A stretch of DNA of 64,000 nucleotides from Gloeobacter violaceus PCC 7421 (GTDB lineage Bacteria > Cyanobacteriota > Cyanobacteriia > Gloeobacterales > Gloeobacteraceae), in NCBI RefSeq assembly GCF_000011385.1, contig NC_005125.1, positions 1,302,001 through 1,366,000 on the forward strand, read 5' to 3'. Below the pieces are notes generated by a model. The model was not told the DNA's origin and made no database searches. It saw only the letters and a list, made by a program, of their open reading frames with translations. The translations under genes and the position numbers were made by a program. Positions 16,140 through 25,634 of the stretch are shown piece by piece; positions within the stretch are counted from its first letter, which is position 1; every line of letters begins with the position of its first letter.

Positions 16140-18281
16140 ATGGACGAATTGCTGGTGGACAACGGAACCGACGGGGGGCACCGGCGGGCGCTTGAGCAAA
16201 GCGAATTGCGCTACCGGCAGTTGGTCGAACTGTCCCCCGACGCGATTTTCGTGCAGTGCGAGGGCAAAGTCGTCTTCATCAACGGGGCCGGGGGCCGGCT
16301 GCTGGGTGCAGAGACGTCCGCACAGATCGTCGGTAAGCCGGTACTCGAACTGATTCATCCGTGCGATCGCGAGGCGGTCAGGCGGCGTATGGAACTGCTG
16401 CAGGCCGGTACGGCGGTGCCGCTGCTGGAGGAACGGTTTTTGCGCCTGGACGGCACGGTGGTCGAAGTCGAAGTGCTCGCCTCGGCGATGACCTACCAGG
16501 GCAAACCCGCCGCCCATGTCCTGGCCCGCGACATCGGCGAGCGCAAGCGCGCCCAGCACGAACGCGAACAACTGCTGGAGCGGCGGCGGCAGGCCCTTGC
16601 CACCGCCGAGCAGAGCGAAGAGCGCTACCGGTTGCTCATCGAGGCGATCCCGCAACTGGTGTGGACGACGACCGCCGACGGCCGGTGCGACTATCTCAGT
16701 CAGCAGTGGGTCCATTACACGGGCATCCCGGAGGCCGAACAGTTGGGTATGGGCTGGCTGGCGGCCGTCCATCCCGAGGACCGCCCTCGGGCGAGCGCCT
16801 GCTGGCTGGCGGCGGTGGCCGATCGCGCAATTTATGATCTGGAGTACCGTTTGCGGGCGGCGGACGGCTCCTACCGCTGGTTTAAGACCCGGGGCAGGCC
16901 GGTCCGCGACGCCGGCGGCCGGATTGTCCGCTGGTTTGGCACCTGCACCGACATGCAGGATCAAAAAACCGCCCAGGAGGAGCGCGAGCGGCTCATCGCG
17001 CACCAGCAGCAGTACGCGGCGCGCCTCAAAAAACTCTCAGAAGCGTCGCTCGCCATCAACCTGGCCCTTTCGGTGGAGGAAGTGGTGGAGGTGATCACCT
17101 TCCAGGCCAGTGCGATCATCGGCACCCACCAAGCGGTGACAAGCATGACCATCGACGCCGACTGGGGCCGGGCAATCAATGCGGTCTATCTCTCAGAAAA
17201 GTACGCCGCCTGGCGCGATTTTCGCGGCCGACCGAACGGAGCGGCCATCTACGCGCGCGTGTGCGACACCAATCGGCCGATGCGCCTGAACCAGGCGCAA
17301 CTGGATGCACACCCGCACTGGCGGACCTTCGGCAACGCCGATACGGAACACCCGCCGCTGCGCGGTTGGCTTGCGGCCCCCCTGGTGGCCCGGGACGGGC
17401 GCAATATCGGGCTTATCCAGCTTTCGGACAAGTGCGAGGAGGAATTTACCGCCGAGGACGAGGCGATCGTGGTGCAGTTGGCTCAGATGGCCTCGGTGGC
17501 GATCGAGAACGCCCGGCTATTCGAGGCGGAGCAGACCGCCCGCGCCCTTGCAGAGCAAGCCCGCCGCGAAGCGGAAGCCGCCAACCGCGCCAAAGACGAG
17601 TTTCTGGCGGTGCTCAGCCACGAGTTGCGCACTCCCCTCAACCCGATCATCGGTTTTGCTCAGCTTTTGCGCCGCAAAAGCGGTCTGAGTGCGGCAGACT
17701 ACCGGGCGCTTGAGACTATCGAGCGCAACGGTCGCCTGCAGGCGCAACTCATCGACGATGTGCTCGATGTGTCGCGCATCATCTCGGGCAAGATGCGCGT
17801 CGAGTTGCGTGCGGTCGACCTGTTGCCCGTGGTGGCTGCTGCCATCGAAGCGGTGCGCTCCCCGGCCGAGCTCAAGGGCATCTGCCTGTCGGGCCGGCTC
17901 GACGATGGGGCGACGGCGGTGGCAGACCCGACCCGGATGCAGCAGGTGGTCTGGAATTTGCTCACCAACGCGATCAAATTTACCCCCGAGGGCGGCCGGG
18001 TGGTGATCGATCTGTGCCGCGGCGACCGCACGCTTCTCATCCGCGTGAGCGACTCGGGTATCGGCATCAGCCCCGACTTCTTGCCCTACGTCTTTGAGCG
18101 CTTTCGCCAGGCGGACGGCACCAGTACCCGCAAGCACAGCGGCCTGGGGCTGGGTCTCGCCATCGTGCGGCACATCGTGGAATTGCACGGCGGCGCGGTA
18201 AGCGCCCAGAGCGACGGCGTCGGTCAGGGCACCACTTTTTGCGTCGAGTTGCCGCTCTATACCTGTGAACCGACAGCTTAA
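16140..18281 (+). CDS. Hybrid-input sensor histidine kinase (PAS-PAS-GAF-HisKA-HATPase)
   Basis: The 713-residue protein has two N-terminal PAS domains (about residues 22-135 and 160-275; the second ends in a PAC-like [20 protein letters not shown]), a GAF domain (about 305-455), and a HisKA dimer domain with the phospho-acceptor His about H494 in [14 protein letters not shown]. The HATPase domain follows, with [14 protein letters not shown] (N box), DSGIGI (G1), FERFRQADG (F) and GLGLGLAIV (G2). No transmembrane segment is seen, so it is cytosolic. The GAF domain lacks an obvious bilin-binding CxH pair, so it is not a clear phytochrome. No response regulator gene is next to it. The start ATG 16140 matches the first predicted coil. 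Confidence 0.93.
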   Translation: MDELLVDNGTDGGHRRALEQSELRYRQLVELSPDAIFVQCEGKVVFINGAGGRLLGAETSAQIVGKPVLELIHPCDREAVRRRMELLQAGTAVPLLEERFLRLDGTVVEVEVLASAMTYQGKPAAHVLARDIGERKRAQHEREQLLERRRQALATAEQSEERYRLLIEAIPQLVWTTTADGRCDYLSQQWVHYTGIPEAEQLGMGWLAAVHPEDRPRASACWLAAVADRAIYDLEYRLRAADGSYRWFKTRGRPVRDAGGRIVRWFGTCTDMQDQKTAQEERERLIAHQQQYAARLKKLSEASLAINLALSVEEVVEVITFQASAIIGTHQAVTSMTIDADWGRAINAVYLSEKYAAWRDFRGRPNGAAIYARVCDTNRPMRLNQAQLDAHPHWRTFGNADTEHPPLRGWLAAPLVARDGRNIGLIQLSDKCEEEFTAEDEAIVVQLAQMASVAIENARLFEAEQTARALAEQARREAEAANRAKDEFLAVLSHELRTPLNPIIGFAQLLRRKSGLSAADYRALETIERNGRLQAQLIDDVLDVSRIISGKMRVELRAVDLLPVVAAAIEAVRSPAELKGICLSGRLDDGATAVADPTRMQQVVWNLLTNAIKFTPEGGRVVIDLCRGDRTLLIRVSDSGIGISPDFLPYVFERFRQADGTSTRKHSGLGLGLAIVRHIVELHGGAVSAQSDGVGQGTTFCVELPLYTCEPTA

Positions 18282-18285
18282 CGGC

Positions 18286-18651
18286 CTACGCTCCGAACAG
18301 CCGCCGGTAGAAACCGGCGGAAAAATCGCCGGGAGAGCCTCCTGCGGCGAGCGATTCGGCCAAAAAACCGACCAGTTCAAAAGTCGGCAGTACCATCTCG
18401 CGTTTGAACGAGCACGCGCCTTCCCGAAAATCCAACCGGCACTGGGTCGGATCGACCGGTAAACTCCGAACGTCCCAGCGAGCCGACCAGGGCATCGCCG
18501 CCGCCCCTTCGATTTGCCGCACCCCCTCGAGGCCGCCGCGCTTGAACAGTGACAGCGCACCCGGCAACGCCGGACGGCGGGCGGCCTGCATATAGGGCAA
18601 ATACACCGCAAGCTCGATTGGGGCGATGGAGCGGGTCTCGGGACTTTCCAT
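18286..18651 (-). CDS. Hypothetical protein, cyanobacterial type
   Basis: The 121-residue product (IELAVYLPYMQAARRPALPG, then KREMVLPTFELVGFLAESL near the C-terminus) has no membrane segment or recognised catalytic motif. It faces the histidine kinase gene with four bases between the two stop codons and has codon use like its neighbours, which supports a real gene. Function unknown. The next gene on the same strand, ndhS-like, starts upstream of it, with 54 bp between its stop and this start. Confidence 0.65.
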   Translation of the reverse strand: MESPETRSIAPIELAVYLPYMQAARRPALPGALSLFKRGGLEGVRQIEGAAAMPWSARWDVRSLPVDPTQCRLDFREGACSFKREMVLPTFELVGFLAESLAAGGSPGDFSAGFYRRLFGA

Positions 18652-18705
18652 GGTTCCTGCCGGGTGACTTGGTCCAAGAATACCCAGCCGCGCAACCGGA
18701 TCCGA

Positions 18706-18909
18706 CTACTTGCCGCGCTTTTTGCCCCGCGGTTCGATCACCGTCAGATCCGACGGGACGAAGCGCACGTGCTTGATCCAGGTGGCACCGCCGAAGATCA
18801 CCCCCACGTAGCCGTCGACGACCTTTTGAATCTGGCCTTCGAAGCCGTAATAAAGATCCCGGGGGTTGATCACTTTGACCGGCATGCCCGGACGCAATTC
18901 GGGGGTCAC
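18706..18909 (-). CDS. ndhS: NDH-1 subunit S-like protein (SH3-like)
   Basis: The 67-residue protein reads LRPGMPVKVINPRDLYYGFEG, then GYVGVIFGGATWIKHVRF. This matches the small SH3-like domain (DUF3252) of cyanobacterial NdhS, the subunit that docks ferredoxin on the photosynthetic NDH-1 complex (typically PGxxVRVxxxxDxYYxFxGxVQRV...VLFEGGNWDKLVTF). The C-terminus PRGKKRGK is basic. The match is from family recognition; a general SH3-like domain of other function cannot be excluded. Confidence 0.75.
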   Translation of the reverse strand: MTPELRPGMPVKVINPRDLYYGFEGQIQKVVDGYVGVIFGGATWIKHVRFVPSDLTVIEPRGKKRGK

Positions 18910-18948
18910 GGCACGTTCCTCTGCTGCGGTTGTTTTTTCAAGCTAGCA

Positions 18949-19383
18949 CTAGAACAGCGCCCGCCACAGCGGCGGCAGCAGGATACAGGCGGCCACCACC
19001 AGCGCCGCGCTCGATCCGACCAGCACCGCTCCGGCGGCGCAGTCCTTAGCGATACCCGCCAGACGGTGGTACTGATCGCCCACGATCAGATCCACCGTCG
19101 CCTCGACGGCGGTGTTGATGAGTTCAAGGGCCAGCACAAAGGCGACCGTGAGGCCGATGACCGCCATCTCCAACAGTGTGATGCGCAAGCAGGCCCCGAG
19201 CATAAAGGCCATCGTGCCCACGATGAGATGAATGCGAAAGTTGCGCTGCGTGGCCGTGGCGTAGAGAATGCCGCTCCCGGCGTAGGTGAAGCTTTTGGAG
19301 AGCGTTTCGGCCACCTGCCAGGATTGCCGGCGCCGGATCGTTCTTTTAGCCGACTGGGTAGACGCTTGGCCAGTCATAGACAA
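18949..19383 (-). CDS. dgkA: Diacylglycerol kinase / undecaprenol kinase family
   Basis: The 144-residue integral membrane protein has three hydrophobic segments and the DgkA signature ELINTAVEATVDLIVGDQYH, including the catalytic Glu and the metal-binding ExxNTAxE pattern. The family phosphorylates diacylglycerol or undecaprenol at the membrane. The N-terminal 30 residues are basic and soluble. Its start lies inside the end of ybeY (38-bp overlap), the usual ybeY-dgkA arrangement, so the two are co-transcribed and probably translationally coupled. ATG 19377 is an alternative start two codons later. Confidence 0.92.
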   Translation of the reverse strand: MSMTGQASTQSAKRTIRRRQSWQVAETLSKSFTYAGSGILYATATQRNFRIHLIVGTMAFMLGACLRITLLEMAVIGLTVAFVLALELINTAVEATVDLIVGDQYHRLAGIAKDCAAGAVLVGSSAALVVAACILLPPLWRALF

Positions 19384-19843
19384 CGTTCACTCCTTTAAGC
19401 AATCGCGCTTGCTGTGTCACCATGGCCCGCCAGCTTTGCTCGTCCGGGTGGTCCCATCCCAACAGATGCAACAGACCATGGACAGCCAACCAGGCCAGTT
19501 CCACTTCTAAAGTGTGCCCGAATTCGCGCGCCTGCCTTGTCGCCGTCGGCACAGAGACGACGATATCCCCAAGATACAGGGGCTCCTCCGCAATCAGCGC
19601 TTGTGTGTCGTCCGCTTCAAATTCAAAGGAGAGGACGTCCGTGGGGGCATCGACGCCGCGAAAGCGGGCGTTGAGCCTGCGGATCTCAGCGTCGTCGGTC
19701 AGGCGCAAGGTCAACTCCACCGCCCCCGCCGATTGCAACTCCAGAAGCCACTGGTCGAACCAAGATTGCCAGCGCGCTTCCCCAACCGGGTCATCGACCG
19801 CAGCCTGGATGCACAACTCGACAGCCGTCGGCACAACCGCCAT
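19346..19843 (-). CDS. ybeY: Endoribonuclease YbeY (16S rRNA maturation)
   Basis: The 165-residue protein carries the zinc-binding motif HGLLHLLGWDH of YbeY, preceded by GDIVVSVPTATRQAREFGH and the domain core TDVLSFEFE. YbeY matures the 3' end of 16S rRNA and takes part in ribosome quality control. Start ATG 19843 (MAVVPTAVELC) gives the normal family length; the frame is open 29 codons further upstream but would run almost to the next gene. It overlaps dgkA at the 3' end. Confidence 0.95.
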   Translation of the reverse strand: MAVVPTAVELCIQAAVDDPVGEARWQSWFDQWLLELQSAGAVELTLRLTDDAEIRRLNARFRGVDAPTDVLSFEFEADDTQALIAEEPLYLGDIVVSVPTATRQAREFGHTLEVELAWLAVHGLLHLLGWDHPDEQSWRAMVTQQARLLKGVNVVYDWPSVYPVG

Positions 19844-19928
19844 GCTTGGGGTACTCGCAAGATTGATAAGAAATTTAACACACTTGGCCCCAGTTCCCAA
19901 ATCTTCCCCAAGGCGATAGGCTCTTGCC

Positions 19929-20132
19929 ATGGGTACCTTGGTCTACTGGTGGTTTTGCGGCAGCTTTGTAGTCGCCTTGAGCCTGCACCTGACGGCAAGC
20001 CTGCTGATCGGCGTCTGGTGCTTCTGGCGCGAGGAGAACCTGGTGGATTGGCACGGCAACTTGATGCTCGCCGCCCTCCTGTTTGGCATCGGCGGGACGA
20101 TCGCCGCTTACTTGCTGCCCACGAACAGCTAA
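19929..20132 (+). CDS. Small two-helix membrane protein
   Basis: The 67-residue product consists of two hydrophobic helices (YWWFCGSFVVALSLHLTASL and LMLAALLFGIGGTIAAYLL) joined by a short polar loop, CFWREENLVDWHGN. Such small hydrophobic proteins are common in cyanobacteria. It starts 85 bp from the divergent ybeY start. No family could be named. Confidence 0.6.
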   Translation: MGTLVYWWFCGSFVVALSLHLTASLLIGVWCFWREENLVDWHGNLMLAALLFGIGGTIAAYLLPTNS

Positions 20133-20497
20133 CGCACCGAGAGGCTCGGATCGGCTCGGGGCCAGGACCGTGCCGCCTTCGGTGCAACAAAACTTATCTT
20201 CAGGTGCTGTTGATCTCCACCGATCGATGTGGTTTCTTTGTAACCGAAGATGCCGAAGAGCGACACCGCGATTTACCTAACGCAATGTTTGTTAATATCG
20301 CTTGTCTAGGGGCTCTGGTTGGCTTGGCTGGGTGGGGGGTATGTTGAAAGGCCAGGGACGCTGCGGGGTAGGGTTGGGGTCAGTTGTTTTATACGATTGC
20401 GCTCTAGGGCTCCCGTGCGGTCGTGGCCGCATGTCTAATGACCCGACGACGGACAGTAGCCGGTCCGCTTTGGGTTGACTGTTACGGGAGTGTCTAC
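20133..20497. other. Leader region upstream of apcE
   Basis: The 365 bases contain no gene. A TATACGAT stretch near 20391 resembles a -10 box, but no good -35 is placed 17 bp before it. A long leader before the core operon would fit regulation by light or nutrients, but no specific motif could be assigned. Confidence 0.4.
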
Positions 20498-23400
20498 ATG
20501 AGTATTCGGGGAACCAGTGGCAGTACTGTGGCGCGTCCGCGCTTGTTTCGGACGGTGATGACCGAGACGATCAACGGCATCAACGCCGAAGATCGCTATC
20601 CCAACTCCGGCGAAGTGTCCCAGCTCGATCAGTTTTTTGGCGACGGCCAGCGCCGCATCGCCATCGTGGCAAAGCTGACCGAGAATGCCGAGATGATTGT
20701 CTCGCGCGCCGCCAACCGCATCTTCGTGGGCGGCAGTCCGATGGCCTACTCCGAGCGTCAGAAGGCCAAGGCCAAGAGCCCCTTGGCCAACGACGAATTC
20801 GGCAACGAGCCGATTGTCGAGGACCGGGGCGGGTTTTTGGAGTCGCTCAAGTCGATTTTTTCGACCCGCGGCGGCGGTGGCCGGGCGAGCGCCGATTTTG
20901 CGGTGCCCCCCGACTTTGAACCGATCAACATCGCCCGCTACGGTCCGGAGCGGATGCAAAAATCGATCCGTGACCTCGACTGGTTCTTGCGCTATACGAC
21001 CTACGCCATCCTGGCGGGGGATCCGAGCATTCTCGAAGCCAACTGCCTGGGTCTGCGCGAAATCCTCGAAAAGTCCTGCTCGATCAGCGCCACGATCGTC
21101 GCTCTGCTGGAGATGCGCAAGAACGCGGCGCGCCTATTTAAAGACGAAGCCGACAGCAAGCTGGTGTCTTCTTACATCAGTGTCGTCATCCGCGCCCTCG
21201 ACGCCGACCGCTCCGACGCGCCCGCCGATATCGTGCGTCCCAGTTCGGAGGACCGGCCCGGCCTGACGCTGCCCTACATCTACAAGCTCTCGGCCGATTC
21301 GCTGACGACGTTCAAGATGACGGCCATCTACGGCGCCGACGGTCGGCCCAAGGTCAACCTTTCCTCCGACGAAAAAGAGCGCGTCGTGCGCGCCGCCTAC
21401 CGCCAAGTCTTCGAGCGTGACCTCAAAGCTTACGGCCAGTCGGTCTCAGAAGCCGAATCGAAGGTCAAAAACGGTGAAATCTCGGTGCGCGAGTTTGTCC
21501 GCCGCCTGGGCAAATCCGAGTTGTACCGGCGGGAGTTCTACCAGCCGTTTATCAATTCGCGCGTGCTCGAGCTGGCCTTCAAGCACTTTTTGGGCCGCGC
21601 ACCCGAGTCGCGCGCCGAGGTGCAAAAGTACTTTTCGATTATTTCAAGCCCGATCGTGCGCGGCCAGTCGTCGATGCCGAGCGGCGGTCTCTACGCGCTC
21701 ATCGACGCGCTCATCGACTCCGAAGAGTACACCAGCATTTTCGGTGAAGACACGGTGCCCTACCTGCGGAATCTGGGGGTCGAAGCCCAGCCTTCCTGGA
21801 ACTGGGGCGCGGCCTACGACCTGTACAACTACGCCGCTCCCCGGCGCAAGGTGCCGCAGTTTATCACCTTGTTCGCCGACTACACCCAGCCGCTGCCGAA
21901 CCAACACCCCTACGGCGCCGGCAACGACCCGCTGGAGATCCAGTTCGGCGCCATCTTCAAAAATTCGACCATCAACCCCGCAGAGCGGGCTGCGCCCATC
22001 GGCAAGGACGTCAAGCGCATCTTGATTCGCAACGGCAGCCCGACTTCCAACGAGCGGGGCAATCCCACAGGCATGAGCGAAGGGGCGACGACGCTCGGAC
22101 CTAAGATCTTCAAGCTCACCCAGAACGTCGGCTTCCGCTCGAAGGGCATGGTGCAGAATGCCGGGGTGGTGACGGTTGAGGGCAGCGTCCAGGCGCTGAT
22201 CACCGCTGCCTACCAGCAGATCTTCGGCCGCCAGCTCTACCAGGGGCAGCGCTTGAAGGTGGCCGAGATCAAGCTCGAAAACGGTGAAACCACTGTTAAA
22301 GAGTTCGTGCGCGCCCTGGGCCGCTCGGAGATCTTCCGCAAGCTCTACTGGGAACCTTTTTACGTCTGCAAGGCGATCGAGTACATCCACCGGCGGCTTC
22401 TGGGCCGTCCGACCTACGACCGCGTCGAGAACAACCGCTACTTCGACATCGCCTCCAAAAAAGGCTTCTACGGTGTCGTCGATGCGATGCTCAACTCGAA
22501 CGAGTACCAGGAGGTCTTTGGTGAAGATGTGCTCCCCTACGAGCGCTACTTGACCCCCGCCGGTCTGAGCCTGCGCAAAGGCCGCTTCGGTTCTTCCGAT
22601 GTGCTCACCACCCCCGGTGGGATCACCCCCCGCGGCGACGCAGCGCGGATGATGGACAAGATCCAGGAACTGGGCACCCCCATCAACGAGCGCAGCATCC
22701 CTGAGATGTACGTCAACCAGGGGGTACCGGCCCTCAAGCGCCAGCGCAAGGTCTTCAAGCAGTCGCAGGCGACCGACCGCGAATCGTTCGACGCCCTGGT
22801 CACCGCCGCCTACGTGCAGGTCTTCGACAAGGACATCGCAAGTTATATCCGCAGCGAGTTCAGTGCCCTCGAAAGCCGCCTGCGCAACCGCGAGACCTCC
22901 GTCAAAGAGTTCGTGCGGCTATTGGGCTTCTCGGCTCTCTACCGCAAGCAATTCCACGACCGCTACCCCAACACCAAGGTGGTCGAGTTTGCCTTCAAGC
23001 ACTTCTTGGGCCGCGCCGTCAAAAACCAGGCGGAGCTTATCAAGTACCACGGCTTGCTTGGCCGCAAGGGCATCAAGGCGCTAATAGGCGCCCTGGTCGA
23101 CGGCGAGGAGTACGGCCGGCTCTACGGCGAGGACACGGTGCCCTCGTGGCAGTTTCCCACCCTGCCCGCCGCCAACTACCCCAACTCGGTGGAACTGTAC
23201 AACCGGTTTACCCGCCAGGACGACAGCCTGGTGGTGCCGAGCTTCAAGCCGATTCGCTCCAAGATGGACATCGCCTCGATGCCGCTGGTCCAGGCGGCCC
23301 TCAAGGAGCAGCAGGCCACCAAGACCGCCCTCGACATGAGCAGGCCGATGTTCCTCGAACTCGGCCGCTCCTTCAAGGGTGCCGACGGCCAGTCGGTGGA

Positions 23401-23965
23401 GGTGGGTGTGGGCACCCTGCGCCGCCAACTGGAGCACATCTACCGGATTGCCCCCGACGCGACCCGCAGCGAAAAGGACGTGGCCATCAACGCCATCTAT
23501 CGCCAGGTGCTCGATGTCTTCGCCGGTATCCCGCCCAGCTATTTGCGCCTGAGCGAAGCGGAGTCCAAGCTCAAGAACAACGAAATTTCGGTGCGCGAAT
23601 TCGTCCGCCGATTGGGTCGTTCGGAGAACTATCGCAAACGGTTCTTCGAGCCCTATTCGAGCCCCAAAGTCGTCGAACTGCTCACCAAACACTTCCTGGG
23701 CCGTGCCCCAATCTCCCAGCAAGAAATCAGCACCTACGTGCAGATTCTCGGCACCAAGGGATTGGCAGCGGCGGTGGATGCCATCGTCGAGTCGCCCGAG
23801 TATCTGACGATCTTCAACGAAGATATCGTCCCCTACCGGCGCTACCCGACGCTGCCCGCGGGCAATTACCGTGCCAGCGTGCGCGTCAACGACGAGGAGT
23901 TGATCAGCCAGTCCTGGTCGAGCCTATCGCCGACCTACACGGGCTACCAGTACGTGACCCGATGA
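20498..23965 (+). CDS. apcE: Phycobilisome core-membrane linker ApcE with four linker repeats
   Basis: ApcE organises the allophycocyanin core, anchors it to the membrane and acts as terminal energy emitter. The 1155-residue protein starts at ATG 20498 (MSIRGTSGSTVARPRLFRTV), matching the family N-terminus. Residues about 20-240 form the phycobiliprotein domain (SRAANRIFVGGSPMAY), interrupted by the loop-like GGFLESLKSIFSTRGGGG. The bilin-binding Cys is about C194 (EKSCSISATIVAL). Four linker repeats follow from about residues 288, 560, 761 and 992, each with a REFVRRLGxSE or KEFVRxLGxS core and a KHFLGRA-type helix (RRLLGRP in repeat 2). The number of repeats determines how many core cylinders can be joined; four would suit a large core. 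It heads the core operon. Confidence 0.96.
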   Translation: MSIRGTSGSTVARPRLFRTVMTETINGINAEDRYPNSGEVSQLDQFFGDGQRRIAIVAKLTENAEMIVSRAANRIFVGGSPMAYSERQKAKAKSPLANDEFGNEPIVEDRGGFLESLKSIFSTRGGGGRASADFAVPPDFEPINIARYGPERMQKSIRDLDWFLRYTTYAILAGDPSILEANCLGLREILEKSCSISATIVALLEMRKNAARLFKDEADSKLVSSYISVVIRALDADRSDAPADIVRPSSEDRPGLTLPYIYKLSADSLTTFKMTAIYGADGRPKVNLSSDEKERVVRAAYRQVFERDLKAYGQSVSEAESKVKNGEISVREFVRRLGKSELYRREFYQPFINSRVLELAFKHFLGRAPESRAEVQKYFSIISSPIVRGQSSMPSGGLYALIDALIDSEEYTSIFGEDTVPYLRNLGVEAQPSWNWGAAYDLYNYAAPRRKVPQFITLFADYTQPLPNQHPYGAGNDPLEIQFGAIFKNSTINPAERAAPIGKDVKRILIRNGSPTSNERGNPTGMSEGATTLGPKIFKLTQNVGFRSKGMVQNAGVVTVEGSVQALITAAYQQIFGRQLYQGQRLKVAEIKLENGETTVKEFVRALGRSEIFRKLYWEPFYVCKAIEYIHRRLLGRPTYDRVENNRYFDIASKKGFYGVVDAMLNSNEYQEVFGEDVLPYERYLTPAGLSLRKGRFGSSDVLTTPGGITPRGDAARMMDKIQELGTPINERSIPEMYVNQGVPALKRQRKVFKQSQATDRESFDALVTAAYVQVFDKDIASYIRSEFSALESRLRNRETSVKEFVRLLGFSALYRKQFHDRYPNTKVVEFAFKHFLGRAVKNQAELIKYHGLLGRKGIKALIGALVDGEEYGRLYGEDTVPSWQFPTLPAANYPNSVELYNRFTRQDDSLVVPSFKPIRSKMDIASMPLVQAALKEQQATKTALDMSRPMFLELGRSFKGADGQSVEVGVGTLRRQLEHIYRIAPDATRSEKDVAINAIYRQVLDVFAGIPPSYLRLSEAESKLKNNEISVREFVRRLGRSENYRKRFFEPYSSPKVVELLTKHFLGRAPISQQEISTYVQILGTKGLAAAVDAIVESPEYLTIFNEDIVPYRRYPTLPAGNYRASVRVNDEELISQSWSSLSPTYTGYQYVTR

Positions 23966-24177
23966 GCAAGGAGAAAACCGTGTCTACCATGCTGCACCCT
24001 GTCATCTGTCACAATTTCAGCTCCAACTGCTCGAACGTATGTCATTCTGGGGATTGACTCAAGTTTTCCGGGTTTACGACTCGGAGATGCATCCGTCTGC
24101 CCATCAACTGGGGATGAGTGGAAGGGACAACGAAGGAGAACCCAGTCGCAACTGACCACTAAGGGAGGAAGACCTTA

Positions 24178-24663
24178 ATGAGCGTTCTTACCAAAGCGAT
24201 TGTCAACGCTGACGCCGAGGCCCGCTACCTCAGCCCCGGCGAACTGGATCGCATCAAGTCCTTTGTCGCTTCTGGTGAACGGCGCCTGCGTATCGCTCAA
24301 ACGCTGACCGAGGCGCGCGAGCGCATCGTCAAGCAGGCTGGCGACCAGCTGTTCCAGAAGCGTCCCGACGTCGTCAGCCCCGGCGGCAACGCCTACGGCG
24401 AAAAGATGACCGCCCTGTGCCTGCGCGACCTTGACTACTACCTGCGACTGGTGACCTATGGGATCGTCGCCGGCGATGTCACCCCGATCGAAGAAATCGG
24501 CATCATCGGCGTCAAGGAGATGTACAACTCCCTGCAGACCCCCATCCCGGCCGTGGCTGAGGGTGTGCGCGCGATGAAGAACGTCGCGACCAGCCTGCTG
24601 TCGGGCGATGATGCCGCCGAAGCGGGCTTCTACTTCGACTATCTCGTCGGCGCAATGCAGTAA
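24178..24663 (+). CDS. apcA: Allophycocyanin alpha subunit
   Basis: The 161-residue protein is Apc[21 protein letters not shown] at the N-terminus, [20 protein letters not shown] with the phycocyanobilin Cys at C81, and [19 protein letters not shown]. With ApcB it forms the trimers of the phycobilisome core. The gene lies 212 bp after apcE and 39 bp before apcB, with a strong AGGGAGG ribosome binding site, so apcA may also have its own promoter. Confidence 0.98.
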
Positions 24664-24702
24664 CCGGATCCTCAGCGAGCACCCATCAGGAGTACGACAA
24701 CC

Positions 24703-25188
24703 ATGCAAGACGCTATCACCGCCGTCATCAACAACTACGACGTCCAGGGCAAGTACCTCGACGGCGCCGCCCTCGACAAGCTCAAGGCCTACTTCACCAC
24801 CGGTGCGGTGCGCGTGCGCGCCGCCGCCGTGATCAGCTCCAACGCGACGACGATCATCAAAGAAGCGGCCGCCAAGGCGCTCATCTACTCCGACCTCACC
24901 CGCCCCGGCGGCAACATGTACACCACCCGCCGCTACGCCGCCTGCATCCGCGACATGGATTACTTCCTGCGCTACGCGACCTACGCGATGCTGGCCGGCG
25001 ACCCGTCGATCCTCGACGAGCGGGTGCTCAACGGCCTCAAGGAGACCTACAACTCCCTGGGCGTGCCGATTGCCGCGACCGTGGGCGGCATCCAGGCGAT
25101 GAAGGAAGTGGTGGGCGGCCTGGTCGGCCCCGATGCCGCCAAAGAAGCGAGCATCTACTTCGACTACCTCTCCTCCGGTTTGAGCTAG
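24703..25188 (+). CDS. apcB: Allophycocyanin beta subunit
   Basis: The 161-residue protein is Apc[21 protein letters not shown], then [20 protein letters not shown] with the bilin Cys at C81 and the Asn (about N71) that is N-methylated in beta phycobiliproteins. The C-terminus [12 protein letters not shown] is typical. It pairs with ApcA in the core discs. A strong stem-loop follows before apcC. Confidence 0.98.
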
Positions 25189-25192
25189 GTTT

Positions 25193-25238
25193 ACCGGCTG
25201 AAGCGGGGGGCGGCACCCGCCCCCTTCGCCCCAACCGG
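25193..25238 (+). terminator. Stem-loop between apcB and apcC
   Basis: ACCGG/CCGGT arms enclose a G+C-rich inner stem pairing GAAGCGGGGG-type sequence with CCCGCCCCCTTC. No T-tract follows, so it probably stabilises the apcAB transcript or reduces read-through into apcC rather than stopping transcription. This would fit the much lower amount of ApcC needed. Confidence 0.6.
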
Positions 25239-25258
25239 TTATCTCAAGGAGAACCACC

Positions 25259-25468
25259 ATGAGTCGCTATTTCAAAGTGACGGCCTGCATCCCCAGCCTC
25301 AAGCGGGTGCGCACCGGCCGCGAACTGCAGAACACCTTCTTCACCAAGTTGGTGCCCTACGAAAACTGGTTCACCGAGCAGCAGCGGATCCAGAAAGCCG
25401 GGGGCAAAGTCCTGAGCGTCAAGCTCTTCACCGGCGTCCAGGGCGCCAACACCGGCGTCGGCGCCTGA
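25259..25468 (+). CDS. apcC: Phycobilisome small core linker ApcC
   Basis: The 69-residue protein MSRYFKVTACIPSLKRVRTG... with QRIQKAGGKVLSVKLFTG is ApcC, the CpcD-like capping linker (LC) that closes the allophycocyanin cylinders. It has a good AAGGAG ribosome binding site and is the last gene of the core operon, followed by a terminator. Confidence 0.97.
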   Translation: MSRYFKVTACIPSLKRVRTGRELQNTFFTKLVPYENWFTEQQRIQKAGGKVLSVKLFTGVQGANTGVGA

Positions 25469-25495
25469 AGCGGCCGAACCAAACTGTTTGACACC

Positions 25496-25522
25496 AAAAG
25501 CTCCGGCCGCCGGGGCTTTTTT
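25496..25522 (+). terminator. Rho-independent terminator of the apc operon
   Basis: AAAAGCTCCGG pairs with CCGGGGCTTTT (11 bp, one G-T pair) around a three-base loop, with a run of T on the right arm. It lies about 30 bp after the apcC stop. Confidence 0.9.
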
Positions 25523-25535
25523 GTTGGAGCATGCC

Positions 25536-25585
25536 TTGACATATGCAATTTGTTGCATCAAACTATGGATATGCAACAAATTGCA
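25536..25585 (+). promoter_or_regulatory. Paired TGCAA palindromes upstream of DUF4188 gene
   Basis: TGCAATTTGTTGCA (25544-25557) and its exact reverse complement TGCAACAAATTGCA (25572-25585) are separated by 14 bases. Each copy is itself nearly palindromic (TGCAA...TTGCA). They start right after a TTGACA box (25536-25541), so a dimeric repressor of MarR, TetR or HxlR type bound here would block the promoter. A -10 box at ideal spacing is not clear. Confidence 0.6.
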
Positions 25586-25634
25586 GCGGCCGGTGTGAAA
25601 CGCCGGGTTGCTGTTGTAGGCAGGAGTTTTGGCG

